Assembly (NCBI GenBank): GCA_013140775.1
Contig: JABFSA010000157.1
Coordinates: 1-32,588 of the forward strand
DNA length: 32,588 bases
Source: Acidobacteriota bacterium
Lineage (GTDB): Bacteria > Acidobacteriota > Vicinamibacteria > Vicinamibacterales > UBA2999
Direction of reading: 5' to 3'
Position numbers and translations under genes: made by a program. The notes under the pieces are model-generated. The model was not told where the DNA came from, made no database searches, and saw only the letters and a list, made by a program, of their open reading frames with translations. This document shows, in pieces, positions 22,766 through 31,004 of this stretch (position 1 is its first letter; each line of letters opens with the position of its first letter).

Positions 22766-22775
22766 CGGGAAAACC

Positions 22776-23126
22776 CTACTGAACGACCCGCTTGGTCTCT
22801 TTCATCCTGGCAGCCTTACCCTTGAGGCCGCGCAGGAAATAGAGCTTCGCGCGGCGGACACGTGCCGAGCGCACAACGTCCACCTTGGCGATCGTCGGCG
22901 AGTGCAGCGGAAAGATGCGCTCCACGCCCTGGCCAAACGACACCTTACGCACCGTGAACGACGCGCGCGCGCCACCCCGATGCATGCCGATGACGATGCC
23001 TTCGAAGATCTGGATACGTTCCTTGTCGCCTTCGCGCACTTTCACGTGCACGCGAATGGTGTCACCTGACTTCATGTCGGGCCGGGTCGTGACCTGTGTT
23101 TTCTCCACCAACTCGATCGCGTTCAT
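22776..23126 (-). CDS. rplS: 50S ribosomal protein L19
   Basis: A 116-residue protein with the L19 signatures [52 protein letters not shown], and [20 protein letters not shown]19 sits at the 30S-50S interface. The ATG overlaps the trmD stop (ATGA), so the two are coupled. Confidence 0.97.
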   Translation of the reverse strand: MNAIELVEKTQVTTRPDMKSGDTIRVHVKVREGDKERIQIFEGIVIGMHRGGARASFTVRKVSFGQGVERIFPLHSPTIAKVDVVRSARVRRAKLYFLRGLKGKAARMKETKRVVQ

Positions 23127-23869
23127 GACTCCCTCTTTCCTTCTTTACGAACTTCGTCCAGCAAGGCCCGCTGCTCATCATCCAGCTCCACCGTATCCAG
23201 CAAGTCTGGACGACGTTCGAGCGTTCGCTGGATGGCCATCTTCCTGCGCCAGCGCCGCACCTCTTCGTGATGGCCCGACAGCAGCACATCGGGCACCTTC
23301 TGCCCGGACACTTCCGCGGGACGCGTATAGTGCGGGTGGTCGAGCAATCCCCGCGAAAACGAGTCCTCTTCCACCGACCGGCTGTCACCCACCACACCGG
23401 GGACGAGCCGACTCACCGCGTCCACAATCACCAGAGCGGCGAGTTCCCCACCACTCAGGACGTAATCACCGATCGACAGCTCCTCGCACGGCACGAGGGA
23501 GCGAAGACGCTCGTCAATCCCCTCGTATCGGCCGCACAGCAGCACGATGTGCCCAAGCCCGCTCAGCCTGACCGCCTCACCCTGCGTGAACGGCAGCCCC
23601 TGGGGCGACGTCAACACCACCGTGTCGGGTGTACCTCGCGTCGCCCGAATCGTCTCGACCGCCCGAACCAGCGGTTCGGGTTTCATCACCATCCCCGGTC
23701 CGCCGCCGTACGGCACGTCGTCCACGCTCCGGTGACGGTCGCTCGTGAAGTCGCGCAGATCGTGAATCCGCACGTCCAACACACCTCGCTCGACGCCCCG
23801 ACCCACGACGCCCTCGGCCAGACCCGCCCCGACCATGCCCGGAAATATCGTGACGATGTCGAATTTCAC
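23123..23869 (-). CDS. trmD: tRNA (guanine-37-N1)-methyltransferase
   Basis: A 248-residue SPOUT-class enzyme that methylates G37 next to the anticodon with S-adenosylmethionine, preventing frameshifts. It begins [30 protein letters not shown] and the knotted SAM site [12 protein letters not shown] and [19 protein letters not shown] are plain, followed by [19 protein letters not shown]. It overlaps rimM by four bases on one side and rplS on the other. Confidence 0.97.
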   Translation of the reverse strand: MKFDIVTIFPGMVGAGLAEGVVGRGVERGVLDVRIHDLRDFTSDRHRSVDDVPYGGGPGMVMKPEPLVRAVETIRATRGTPDTVVLTSPQGLPFTQGEAVRLSGLGHIVLLCGRYEGIDERLRSLVPCEELSIGDYVLSGGELAALVIVDAVSRLVPGVVGDSRSVEEDSFSRGLLDHPHYTRPAEVSGQKVPDVLLSGHHEEVRRWRRKMAIQRTLERRPDLLDTVELDDEQRALLDEVRKEGKRES

Positions 23870-24408
23870 CGCGGGCTTCGTTTCGACTCGTTCAGCTCCA
23901 GCAATCCTTCAGGGGGATCAACGCGTATGCGCCGACCCTCAACGTCAATCTCCAGGCAAATGTGCTCGACCAGCGGAAGCAGTACTTCCCCGCGGGCGCC
24001 CTGCACAACCAGCCGCGCCGCGCCAGCCCCACTCTCCACCCGATCGACCACGCCAACCACTTCCCCACCGACCGTCACAACCGAACATCCGGCCAGCTGG
24101 TGCTCGTAGTACCGGCCAGGTCCGAGTGGCTGCAGCGACGCCTCGGGAACCCGCAACTCCTGCCCGGTCAAACGACCCGCGGAGTCGATACTCGAAAACC
24201 CTTCGAAAGCCACCACCGGTCGCCCGTTCTGCAGGCGAACTGACGTCACCGTCAGTTGCTCGTCACCAGCAGCCGTTCGAATCCACATCGTCGCGCCAGG
24301 CCGAAATCGCTCGGTCACGAAATCCGTCTCCGGATTCACGACCACGTCGCCGCGCAAGCCATGCGTCCGCGCCACACGCCCGACGAGCACCATGTCGTCC
24401 CACGTCAT
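23866..24408 (-). CDS. rimM: 16S rRNA processing protein RimM
   Basis: A 180-residue 30S maturation factor that binds S19 and helps form the 3' domain. The N-terminal beta-barrel has [18 protein letters not shown], and the C-terminal PRC-barrel has [20 protein letters not shown] and [19 protein letters not shown]. The start at 24408 is 13 bases after khpA; an internal ATG at 24393 (MVLVGRVAR) would also fit, so the first five residues are uncertain. It overlaps trmD. Confidence 0.94.
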   Translation of the reverse strand: MTWDDMVLVGRVARTHGLRGDVVVNPETDFVTERFRPGATMWIRTAAGDEQLTVTSVRLQNGRPVVAFEGFSSIDSAGRLTGQELRVPEASLQPLGPGRYYEHQLAGCSVVTVGGEVVGVVDRVESGAGAARLVVQGARGEVLLPLVEHICLEIDVEGRRIRVDPPEGLLELNESKRSPR

Positions 24409-24421
24409 GATGCTCGGGGCA

Positions 24422-24685
24422 TCAGTCCTTGATGTCGAGTTGCGCGCGCTTGCCGTGCTTCTCGGCCGTCACGGCAACGAGCGTCCGCAATGCCGCCGCG
24501 GTGCGACCCTGGCGCCCGATGATCTTTCCCATGTCTTCGGGTGACGTCCTCAATTCGAGCACGCTCATCCCGCGCCGTTCGGTCTCTGTCACTCGCACGG
24601 ACTCGGGCCGATCCACGAGGGCCCGAACCACAACCTCGAGAACTGCCCGAATCGGCGACACGTCGCCAGAGTTCGTCACGGACAT
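24422..24685 (-). CDS. khpA: KH-domain RNA-binding protein KhpA (YlqC family)
   Basis: An 87-residue protein carrying one KH domain with the GxxG loop in MGKIIGRQGRTAAALRTLV at about residues 52-70. Family members bind RNA, often with KhpB, and affect cell shape and small-RNA regulation. The ATG shares its A with the rpsP TAA (TAATG), so the genes are coupled. It lies in the usual rpsP-khpA-rimM order. Confidence 0.93.
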   Translation of the reverse strand: MSVTNSGDVSPIRAVLEVVVRALVDRPESVRVTETERRGMSVLELRTSPEDMGKIIGRQGRTAAALRTLVAVTAEKHGKRAQLDIKD

Positions 24686-24960
24686 TACTGCGCGGCTGGT
24701 GTTTCCACCACCGCTGACAAGTCACGTGTCAGGTGCTTGCTCAACAGCGTGCGCACAGAGTCTGACGGCCTGGCTCCGCGGCCGAGCCAGTGCTGGATGC
24801 GCTCCTTGTTGAGCGACACCACCGCCGGCTTCGAGCGCGGGTTGTACGTGCCCAGATTCTCGACGACGTCGCCCTGAAGTCCCGAGCGTGCTTCGGAAAG
24901 CACCACGCGGAAAAAGGGCTTCTTCTTGGACCCCACCCGCGTCATTCGAATCGATAACAT
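24685..24960 (-). CDS. rpsP: 30S ribosomal protein S16
   Basis: A 91-residue protein opening MLSIRMTRVGSKKKPFFRVV, followed by ENLGTYNPRSK and the helix KERIQHWLGRGARPSDSVRTLL, all diagnostic of S16, a primary 16S rRNA binder. GGAGGAG lies directly upstream of the ATG. The 55-base gap after ffh holds two near-copies of AGAGAC(T)GAAAGA on the minus strand, a small direct repeat of unknown meaning. Confidence 0.96.
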   Translation of the reverse strand: MLSIRMTRVGSKKKPFFRVVLSEARSGLQGDVVENLGTYNPRSKPAVVSLNKERIQHWLGRGARPSDSVRTLLSKHLTRDLSAVVETPAAQ

Positions 24961-25015
24961 CTCTCCTCCACTCTTTCAGTCTCTAGACTTTAGTCTTTCG
25001 TCTCTGGTTGGGCCG

Positions 25016-26425
25016 TCACCGTGTCTTGATCAGTCCCCACGGACCGCCCTTCTTCCGCTTCTTGCCCGGCATCGCAAACCCGCCCTGGGGCATTGCGGGT
25101 TGTCGCATCCCCTTGACGGCGGCCGCGGGACGCGCGCCCTGGCCGATCATCTGGAGCACTCGACGCATCTCCGTGAACTGCTTCAGGAGACGGTTGACGT
25201 CCTCCACCGTCGTGCCACTGCCCTTCGCGATCCGTTTTCTACGGCTTCCGTTGATGACCGTGTGATCGCGACGCTCGCCAGCGGTCATCGAGGAGATGAT
25301 GGCCTCGATGCGGCCCATCTGCTTCTCGTCGGGCTTGTTCTCGGCCAGCTGCTTCATGTTGCCGAGGCCCGGAATCATGCCGAGGACACTTTCGAGCGGC
25401 CCCATACGCTTGAGCGTCTTGAGCTGATTGCGAAAGTCGTCGAGCGTGAACTGGTTCTTGCGGAGTCTCTCTTCGAGTTCTTCGGCGTCGTTCTGGTCGA
25501 TCGCCTGCTCGGCCTTCTCGATGAGCGACAGCACGTCGCCCATGCCCAGGAGTCTCGAGACGATCCGATCGGGGTGAAAGAGCTCGAGATCCTCGAGCCG
25601 CTCACCACTGCCAACGAACGCGATTGGTACGCCGACCACCGAAACCACCGAGAGCGCGGCGCCGCCGCGCGCGTCGCCGTCGAGTTTGGTGAGCACGACT
25701 CCCGTGACGCCGATGCGGCGGTTGAACTCGCCGGCGCTCTTGATGGCGTCGTTGCCCGTCATCGCATCCGCGACATAGAGCAGATCAGTCGGACGCACGG
25801 CGTCTTTGATCGCCTGCAACTCGTTCATCAGATCGTCGTCGATATGCAGACGACCTGCGGTGTCCACGATGACCGTATCGAATCCTTTGGCTTTGGCCTC
25901 GGCGAGCGCTCCCGCAGCACGCGCGACCGGGTCCATCGTCTCCGGTGAATAGACGCGGATGTCGGCTTTGGTACCGAGGACAGCAAGCTGTTCGATAGCC
26001 GCGGGCCGTCGGACGTCCGTAGACACCATCAGTGGGTGCCGACCCTGGCGAGTCAACCACTTGCCGAGCTTTCCGGAGGTTGTGGTTTTGCCAGATCCCT
26101 GAAGGCCGAGCAACAGAATGACGCGAGGTGTCGGCGCGTCTTTGCGAAGACCGCCTTCGGCATCGCCGAAGAGAGCGAGGAGCTCGTCGCGAACAACCTT
26201 GGTGACTTGCTGGGCCGGGCTGAGACTCTTGAGAACAGCCTGGTCCATCGCCCGGTCGCGGACGCGGTCGATGAATGCGGAAACAACTTTGAAATTGACG
26301 TCGGCTTCGAGGAGCGCCAGCCGGATCTCACGCAGTGCCGCCTCGATATGGTCGGGCGTCAGCCGCACCTCTCCCCGCAACGACTGGAGGGCGCCCTGAA
26401 TGCGTGTGCTGAACGACTCGAACAT
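25016..26425 (-). CDS. ffh: Signal recognition particle protein Ffh (SRP54)
   Basis: A 469-residue GTPase that binds signal sequences of nascent membrane proteins and delivers them to FtsY. The N domain starts MFESFSTRIQGALQSLRG; GTPase motifs are LLGLQGSGKTTTSGKLGKWL (G1), VDTAGRLHIDDDLM (G3) and TKLDGDARGGAALSVV (G4); the M domain shows GPLESVLGMIPGLGNMKQL and SSMTAGER, ending in a basic Gly/Met-rich tail. It leads the operon ffh-rpsP-khpA-rimM-trmD-rplS-rnhB, with a promoter about 50 bases upstream. Confidence 0.97.
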   Translation of the reverse strand: MFESFSTRIQGALQSLRGEVRLTPDHIEAALREIRLALLEADVNFKVVSAFIDRVRDRAMDQAVLKSLSPAQQVTKVVRDELLALFGDAEGGLRKDAPTPRVILLLGLQGSGKTTTSGKLGKWLTRQGRHPLMVSTDVRRPAAIEQLAVLGTKADIRVYSPETMDPVARAAGALAEAKAKGFDTVIVDTAGRLHIDDDLMNELQAIKDAVRPTDLLYVADAMTGNDAIKSAGEFNRRIGVTGVVLTKLDGDARGGAALSVVSVVGVPIAFVGSGERLEDLELFHPDRIVSRLLGMGDVLSLIEKAEQAIDQNDAEELEERLRKNQFTLDDFRNQLKTLKRMGPLESVLGMIPGLGNMKQLAENKPDEKQMGRIEAIISSMTAGERRDHTVINGSRRKRIAKGSGTTVEDVNRLLKQFTEMRRVLQMIGQGARPAAAVKGMRQPAMPQGGFAMPGKKRKKGGPWGLIKTR

Positions 26426-26472
26426 GGAAATACCTAGACCTGCGACGCTAAGTCCAAGGAAAGCAAACCCTT

Positions 26473-26501
26473 ATGATAGGCGAGGTCGCCGTTCCGGGCA
26501 A
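26473..26501 (-). promoter_or_regulatory. Sigma70-type promoter of the ffh operon
   Basis: On the minus strand TTGCCC (26501-26496), 17 bases, then TATCAT (26478-26473). The -10 matches the one before rplM. Transcription would start near 26466, giving a leader of about 40 bases to the ffh ATG. It drives the seven-gene ffh-to-rnhB set. Confidence 0.7.
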
Positions 26502-26595
26502 GCCGGGCGACCCCTCCCTGCTGGCCTGGCCCTCGGGGGGCATAAAGGGATCGGCAGCGGTTTGGGAACCGGGACTCTAAGACGTCGCTGGCCGG

Positions 26596-27425
26596 TCAGT
26601 CCACCACGACGGCCCGGGTGTGGTCCCGGTCGATGATCAGGTGCCGCTCGGCGTGCGGTTGCGGCAGGTACCGGGCGGGAACGGTCTGCCAGACCAGCAC
26701 CGAGTCATCGAGATCAGGGCCATAACCGAGCTCGTCAGCCGCGTACGGCACACGCTGTGCCGACCAGCGCACGAAGTGCGGCGACCGGTCGAATACCTGG
26801 GCGTGAACCGGGTTGTAGTAGACGATAAACGCGTGCCGCAGGCGCTCGCCCAGTTGGGCAGCGATGTTTTGAGCACACGCTCAATGAGCACCGCATCGAA
26901 GGGGTTGTAGAGAAAGTAGACCACGCGAACAGCCGGCGCTTCGGCCGTCGTCGCGTCGCCGACTTCGACCTCGATCGGAGCCTGCTGGACTCCCCCGCGG
27001 CTGACAATCGCGGCGTTTCGCCGCGCAATCTCCGCCAAATGGGGGGCCATCTCAACGCCCACTACCCGCTCAAAAGGAAACTCGGAAGCCACCAGCAACG
27101 GCCGCCCTTTGCCGCAACCCAGATCGACGAAGACGTACTGCGCCGGGTCGGGTAAGGCTGCGAGGCAGCGTCGCAGGATGCTCGGCTGCGAGCCACCGTA
27201 CGGACTGGAATGCGCCGCCAGGTCCGGATCGACACCGAGGGCATTGGCCTCATTCGCCCCGCTTGTATCCACGCCGAGCGTCAGATCAAACGGGTGCTGG
27301 CGTCTCCATCCGTTGTAGATACGTCTGACCCGCGGCACCCGCTGCAGCACCTTTTTGACCGGCGGGGCCCACAACAGATCAAACACCAGACGCCGCAGCG
27401 CACCCACCATGGCTTGACGCCCCAT
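26596..27425 (-). pseudogene. Class I SAM-dependent methyltransferase broken by a one-base frameshift
   Basis: The frame opening at 27425 (MGRQAMVGALRRLVFDLLW) encodes a normal methyltransferase core: FVDLGCGKGRPLLVASEF (SAM motif I), VVGVEMAPHLAEIARRNAA and VVYFLYNPFDAVLIERVLK. After this the same frame turns into Ser/Thr/Arg-rich nonsense. The neighbouring frame continues sensibly from the AAAA run at 26870-26867 (NIAAQLGERLRHAFIVYY, then NPVHAQVFDRSPHFVRW), ending at a TGA at 26598-26596. One missing A in that run explains it. Either the gene is recently dead or the read has a homopolymer error. The substrate is unknown. It is 12 bases after the SpoIIAA-like gene, with GAGG before the ATG. 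Confidence 0.8.
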
Positions 27426-27437
27426 TGTGCGCCGCCT

Positions 27438-27806
27438 CTACTCGGGGGAATGAGACAGCCAGGACACCGCCGCAGCGATGTCGTTGTAGAACACACGATA
27501 GTCACCTTCCCCAAACGCGAGACGTGCGAGATAAGCGAGGCGTGTGTTCGGTACCACGATGGCTCGTCGCAGACGGAGCGACCCTAGGGCCTCGTCCAGT
27601 TGCCGCTGGGCCAGCGGAACATCCACGGGGGGCGATTCCATCTCGAGCGCATCGTAGAGAACCTTGTGAATCGCCGCCTCAGGAGTGTCGCGTGCGATCT
27701 GAATCACGCGGTCCTGGCATTCGCACAGGAGCGCCTCGGTCGGCTGACCGCGCACGCGGGCGACGATCAACCCGCCAACAGGTTCCACCCACAGACTTCC
27801 GGTCAT
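27438..27806 (-). CDS. SpoIIAA-like (STAS/SEC14-type) protein
   Basis: A 122-residue protein starting MTGSLWVEPVGGLIVARVRG, with alternating strands and helices and the segment LYDALEMESPPVDVPLAQRQ, then LRRAIVVPNTRLAYLARLAF and a closing NDIAAAVSWLSHS. This matches the SpoIIAA-like family, whose members have an anti-sigma-antagonist-type fold but mostly unknown roles. The ATG at 27806 starts two bases after the stop of the upstream DUF2007 gene; a longer reading to 27905 would run inside that gene and was set aside. Confidence 0.7.
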   Translation of the reverse strand: MTGSLWVEPVGGLIVARVRGQPTEALLCECQDRVIQIARDTPEAAIHKVLYDALEMESPPVDVPLAQRQLDEALGSLRLRRAIVVPNTRLAYLARLAFGEGDYRVFYNDIAAAVSWLSHSPE

Positions 27807-27808
27807 CT

Positions 27809-28144
27809 CTACTCGCCTGCCTTCCCGCTCGGTCGGTCGGCTCCGCACTTCCAACACTCGGTGAACTGAGACTCGATCTGTTCGCCGCAGGCCGGACACA
27901 CCCATGCCACGCCGTGGCTGGTATCCTCTCGAGACTCATACGCGGCCAGAACCGCTCTCGCGCTCGACGCCTGGTCATCGTCCAGCACCCACACTGACGG
28001 GAGAGTGTCCGGCGTGACCGGAGCCTCGCCTCTGGCGCCGAAAAGGCTTTCGCCATGCACCTCCGCGGCAATGCCGTTCGCCTCGAGCAGGCCCTGGACG
28101 AGATGAGCTTCCGTTGGGTGTTGAGCGACGAAGACTTGTGTCAC
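27809..28144 (-). CDS. DUF2007-type protein with C-terminal zinc ribbon
   Basis: A 111-residue protein. Residues 1-70 have the DUF2007 pattern: MTQVFVAQHPTEAHLVQGLL, EANGIAAEVHGESL, PSVWVLDDDQASSARAVLAAY. The C-terminal part is a zinc ribbon, VCPACGEQIESQFTECWKCG, with four Cys spaced as two CxxC knuckles at about residues 83-100. DUF2007 proteins are suspected signal-transduction or metal-linked small proteins with no fixed function. It is two bases from the SpoIIAA-like gene, so the pair is probably co-translated. Confidence 0.75.
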   Translation of the reverse strand: MTQVFVAQHPTEAHLVQGLLEANGIAAEVHGESLFGARGEAPVTPDTLPSVWVLDDDQASSARAVLAAYESREDTSHGVAWVCPACGEQIESQFTECWKCGADRPSGKAGE

Positions 28145-28174
28145 GTGAAGCCTCCCTGCCTGACGAGGGGCCGC

Positions 28175-28819
28175 TCAGCCGTGAGCGGCGCTCTCTCGTC
28201 TTCGAAGCATGAGCGCCACCATGAGCATGAACAGTGGGGCGGTGATCGCCCATGGAAAACCAAGAAACAGCAACCCCGTTGAGAACGTCGGATAGAAGTA
28301 GACGACGCTGATGAGCGGGGTGACGAGTGCATTGGCGATGAGGGATCGTCTGACCCAGCGCTCGAAGCCCACGCGCTCGACCGCAGGAACAGCCAGCAGA
28401 CATGCGAGGCCCATCGCGACGTAGCCCACGGCGTCGTAGTCCCAGAACAAAGAGTGTGGCGTTTGTTCCAGAACTCGAATGGCTTCTGATGTCCCGCTCA
28501 GCTTTGCGGGGATGACTGTTGCCAGCTGGACCACGTAGTTTGCAGTGACGAACACCGCATAGATGATCGTGAAGATCAGTGCTGCATGGGTCCAGAACTG
28601 CTTGCCTGGCGGAGTCAGATGATGAAGGGCCAGCATCTCGAGGATGAATGGCACAACGATGCAGAGCGATGTTCCGTAGATCAGAAGCTCATCAACCGGA
28701 AACCGAAATACGCCGGCTATCTGCAGAATCTGCACGACACCGTACGCCACGGTCGCGGTAAAGGCAGCCAGGCCCGACCAGTACCCGACATTGCTGATGC
28801 TCCTGTCCATGCTGCTCAT
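28175..28819 (-). CDS. Six-helix integral membrane protein, unknown function
   Basis: A 214-residue protein with about six hydrophobic helices: near residues 12-33, 45-65, 78-102, 128-146, 160-175 and 185-207. Acidic or charged residues are few; the C-terminus is basic (LMLRRRESAAHG), suggesting a cytoplasmic end. A polar segment with Glu, Pro and His (EQTPHSLFWDYDAVGYVAMG) precedes the fourth helix. I do not recognise a family. The start ATG-AGC-AGC-ATG leaves either Met possible. Two genes for small soluble proteins follow. Confidence 0.65.
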   Translation of the reverse strand: MSSMDRSISNVGYWSGLAAFTATVAYGVVQILQIAGVFRFPVDELLIYGTSLCIVVPFILEMLALHHLTPPGKQFWTHAALIFTIIYAVFVTANYVVQLATVIPAKLSGTSEAIRVLEQTPHSLFWDYDAVGYVAMGLACLLAVPAVERVGFERWVRRSLIANALVTPLISVVYFYPTFSTGLLFLGFPWAITAPLFMLMVALMLRRRESAAHG

Positions 28820-28862
28820 TGCGAAGGCATTTACCCGCGGTCTCAGGACGCGTGCGGCCGGT

Positions 28863-29537
28863 TCAGTTCGGTGCCGTCAAGATGCTGCCGAGAATGCCCG
28901 ATGAGGTGCAGGCGCCATTGGCATCACAGTATGTGCGCGTCGAGGAGCCGGATCCCCCGCCCTGCCGGGCGACTCCCGGACACTGGGCCAGGTTGAAAGC
29001 CGCAGGCTGGCCCTCGTATCCGCCCACACCGGTAGACATCACCCAGTAGCGTGCGGGTGCCACCGGCGTCTGGCAGAGTTGTTCGATATACGACTTCTCT
29101 CCTGCCGTGATCTGCCGACCGTTGATGAAGACTCCGGACGTTCCGAGCGATGCGTTCGACGAGAGCGGTCCGCCAAGCGTGAGACCGGGGACCATTTGAC
29201 CGGCGACGGGCTCACCTTCGCGTCCATATGCGCCCGAGATCGCGTCGTACCAATATCGTCCAGCCGGGATGGCGACGGGATAGATCTGTTGTAGCTGCTG
29301 CACGGCTTCCTTCGACAGCACCGCTCCGTTGACGATGATGCTGGTCTCGGGACGCACAGGGAGGTTCCGAGATGCCGCTGCCGCCGTCGTTGTAGTGCCA
29401 CCTTGAGTCTCGACGCTGACGCTCTCGATGGAACTAGCCTCGTCCTCCGCAGGCGTACCGCACCCGTTGGCACCGATCATCGTCCCGAAAAAGAGGAAGA
29501 GAAGTGGCGAGGGCCGCAGCGTGATCTGTTGGCGCAT
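28863..29537 (-). CDS. Lipoprotein with duplicated NG...RYW...EG-x-P module
   Basis: A 224-residue protein with a lipoprotein signal (residues 1-25, ANGC lipobox, Cys26) and a Thr/Ala-rich linker (45-60). Two similar modules follow: residues 68-110 (IIVNG, 22 residues, AGRYW, then GREGEP) and 137-178 (VFING, 22 residues, PARYW, then YEGQP). Between them is a Gly/Ser-rich segment. Six Cys, including one pair in the final CDANGAC, may form disulfides. No known family. ATG at 29537 has AAGGA upstream; a longer reading adds 63 residues with no signal. It is divergent from the cytochrome gene. Confidence 0.7.
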   Translation of the reverse strand: MRQQITLRPSPLLFLFFGTMIGANGCGTPAEDEASSIESVSVETQGGTTTTAAAASRNLPVRPETSIIVNGAVLSKEAVQQLQQIYPVAIPAGRYWYDAISGAYGREGEPVAGQMVPGLTLGGPLSSNASLGTSGVFINGRQITAGEKSYIEQLCQTPVAPARYWVMSTGVGGYEGQPAAFNLAQCPGVARQGGGSGSSTRTYCDANGACTSSGILGSILTAPN

Positions 29538-29718
29538 AAACAATCCTTCGACTGAGTTGCCGCGCTTCCAAACGGGTGTGTGGATGAGGACGTTGTCCGA
29601 TTCCGAGAGGAAGGTAGCACGGGTTGCTCGATCTTGAGATTCTGTCTCTTGGCAGCGAGGGCGCCTCCTCGTGTTACCGTTCGGCCGCCGTGCTGGATTC
29701 ACGAAGGAGAGTGCCCCA

Positions 29719-30324
29719 GTGAGCAACGTTACCTATCCACGTCTGTTCGTCATCATTGTGTCGGCGGTGATCCTCGGTGGGCTGCTTGAATGGCGTTTCT
29801 TGAGAGCACCGACGCAGGCCGCGCCGGCAGACACGCCGGCAGTGACACTGGCGACGCCCGGGGAATCGACGATGACTCCCGCTGCTGTGGAGGCAGAGCT
29901 CGCCCGGCTCAAGGGTGTGGCTCCTTCGGCGTCCGTGGCGATGGCCGATGTGGGCTTCCACTTCAGTAATCTCTGGTTTGCGGCGCAGAAGGGGAACTGG
30001 CCTCTCGCCACCTACTACTACAACGAGGGCCGCAACCATATCCGGTGGCTCGTGCGCATCAACCCGAAACCGAAGGGACCCACGGGGGACCTTGTCGATC
30101 TGCAGGGGATCTTCGACGGCATCGACACGAGCGTCCTGAAGGATCTGAAGGACACGATCGACAAGAAAGACGGTACCCGCTTCGTCCCCGCGTACCGGCA
30201 GACACTCGAGGCGTGCTACTCCTGCCACAAGGCAGTTGGCAGGCCGTACCTGCGTCCGATGATTCCGACGGCAGCGCCGCAGTCGATCATCAATCTCGAT
30301 CCTGCTGCCACCTGGCCTCAGTAG
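29719..30324 (+). CDS. Membrane-anchored c-type cytochrome (cytochrome c'-like)
   Basis: A 201-residue protein with an N-terminal anchor (LFVIIVSAVILGGLLEWRF, residues 9-27), a Pro/Ala/Thr-rich linker and a helical domain. The covalent heme site CYSCH lies at residues 166-170, near the C-terminus, as in four-helix cytochromes c' and c556; VGFHFSNLWFAAQKGNW and YYYNEGRNHIRWLV look like the other helices. A Met in LRPMIP could be an axial ligand. GTG at 29719 was chosen because GAAGGAGAG lies seven bases upstream. It probably works in periplasmic electron transfer; its partner is unknown. Confidence 0.82.
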   Translation: MSNVTYPRLFVIIVSAVILGGLLEWRFLRAPTQAAPADTPAVTLATPGESTMTPAAVEAELARLKGVAPSASVAMADVGFHFSNLWFAAQKGNWPLATYYYNEGRNHIRWLVRINPKPKGPTGDLVDLQGIFDGIDTSVLKDLKDTIDKKDGTRFVPAYRQTLEACYSCHKAVGRPYLRPMIPTAAPQSIINLDPAATWPQ

Positions 30325-30375
30325 GCTGAATCCAGCTCGACTCAGATGCTATTGAGGCCGCGACAAGCGCCCCGT

Positions 30376-30418
30376 TTGCGAGAGCGTAAGCTTCGTTGGT
30401 ATGATGTTTCATCATACC
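30376..30418 (+). promoter_or_regulatory. Promoter and palindromic operator of the toxin-antitoxin operon
   Basis: TTGCGA (30376-30381), 18 bases, TATGAT (30400-30405) forms a promoter. Its -10 lies inside a perfect 9-bp inverted repeat, GGTATGATG (30398-30406), TTT, CATCATACC (30410-30418), that ends three bases before the antitoxin ATG. Binding of the ribbon-helix-helix antitoxin here would block transcription, the usual autoregulation of such modules. Confidence 0.75.
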
Positions 30419-30421
30419 GCT

Positions 30422-30664
30422 ATGGCCAAGACCAAAGTCGCCCTCACAATCGACGCTGAACTGCTGGAACGCGTGGACCACCTGGTGGCGCGCCAGCGGT
30501 TCCGGAACCGCAGCCAGGCCATCGAAACCGCGCTGGCCGAAAAACTTGCACGTTTGGCCAGGACACGGCTGGCTGAAGAGTGCGCCAAGCTCGACCCGGT
30601 CGAGGAACAGCAACTGGCCGACGAAGGACTCGCGGCGTCAGGCGACTCGTGGCCCGAATACTGA
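30422..30664 (+). CDS. Ribbon-helix-helix antitoxin (MazE-like)
   Basis: An 80-residue protein. KTKVALTIDAELLERVDHLV begins a ribbon-helix-helix DNA-binding domain (residues 3-45), continuing RFRNRSQAIETALAEKL. The acidic C-terminal half ends SWPEY, a typical toxin-binding tail of MazE-type antitoxins. ATG at 30422 sits just past the operator; an in-frame ATG at 30401 lies inside the operator and upstream of any transcript start, so it was not used. It overlaps the toxin start by 16 bases, which couples their translation. Confidence 0.85.
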   Translation: MAKTKVALTIDAELLERVDHLVARQRFRNRSQAIETALAEKLARLARTRLAEECAKLDPVEEQQLADEGLAASGDSWPEY

Positions 30665-30984
30665 GAGGCGAGGTTCGATGGGCCGACCTCAATCCCGTCC
30701 GCGGCCATGAACAGGCGGGCGAGCGCCCGGTTCTGGTGCTGAGCCACGATGTCTTCAACGAGCGCTCGGGCACGGTCATCGCGGTAGCGCTGACCAGCCA
30801 GGAGCCGCGAGCCGGCTACCCTCTCACGTTGGAGCTCACAACCGCCAGGCTGCCCAAGCGTTCATGGATCAAGATCAGTCAGATCCGCACGCTCTCGACG
30901 GAGCGCATCGGCAAGCGATTGGGTCGCGCCTCGGACGAGGAACTTGCCGCGGTGCTCGACGGCCTTCTTGAAGTAATCGGCTAG
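30649..30984 (+). CDS. MazF/PemK-type toxin endoribonuclease
   Basis: A 111-residue toxin of the CcdB/PemK fold. RGEVRWADLNPVRGHEQAGERP and VLVLSHDVFNERSGTVIAVALTS match the beta-barrel core with the catalytic Arg and Thr/Ser; WIKISQIRTLSTERIGKRLG is the usual second conserved block. MazF enzymes cut mRNA at short sequences in the absence of antitoxin. GTG at 30649 gives the normal N-terminus and lies inside the antitoxin gene. An apparently complete, intact module. Confidence 0.88.
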   Translation: MARILRGEVRWADLNPVRGHEQAGERPVLVLSHDVFNERSGTVIAVALTSQEPRAGYPLTLELTTARLPKRSWIKISQIRTLSTERIGKRLGRASDEELAAVLDGLLEVIG

Positions 30985-31004
30985 GTCGTGTCAACGTCGC
31001 GACG

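Noticed and set aside
26558..26571. Hairpin CGGTT / AACCG as terminator of the methyltransferase gene
   Set aside because: Only five pairs and no T run on the minus strand after it.
26860..26880. Programmed ribosomal frameshift in the methyltransferase
   Set aside because: The run is only four A bases, no X-XXY-YYZ slippery heptamer fits and no strong downstream hairpin is evident; a simple indel or sequencing error is more likely.
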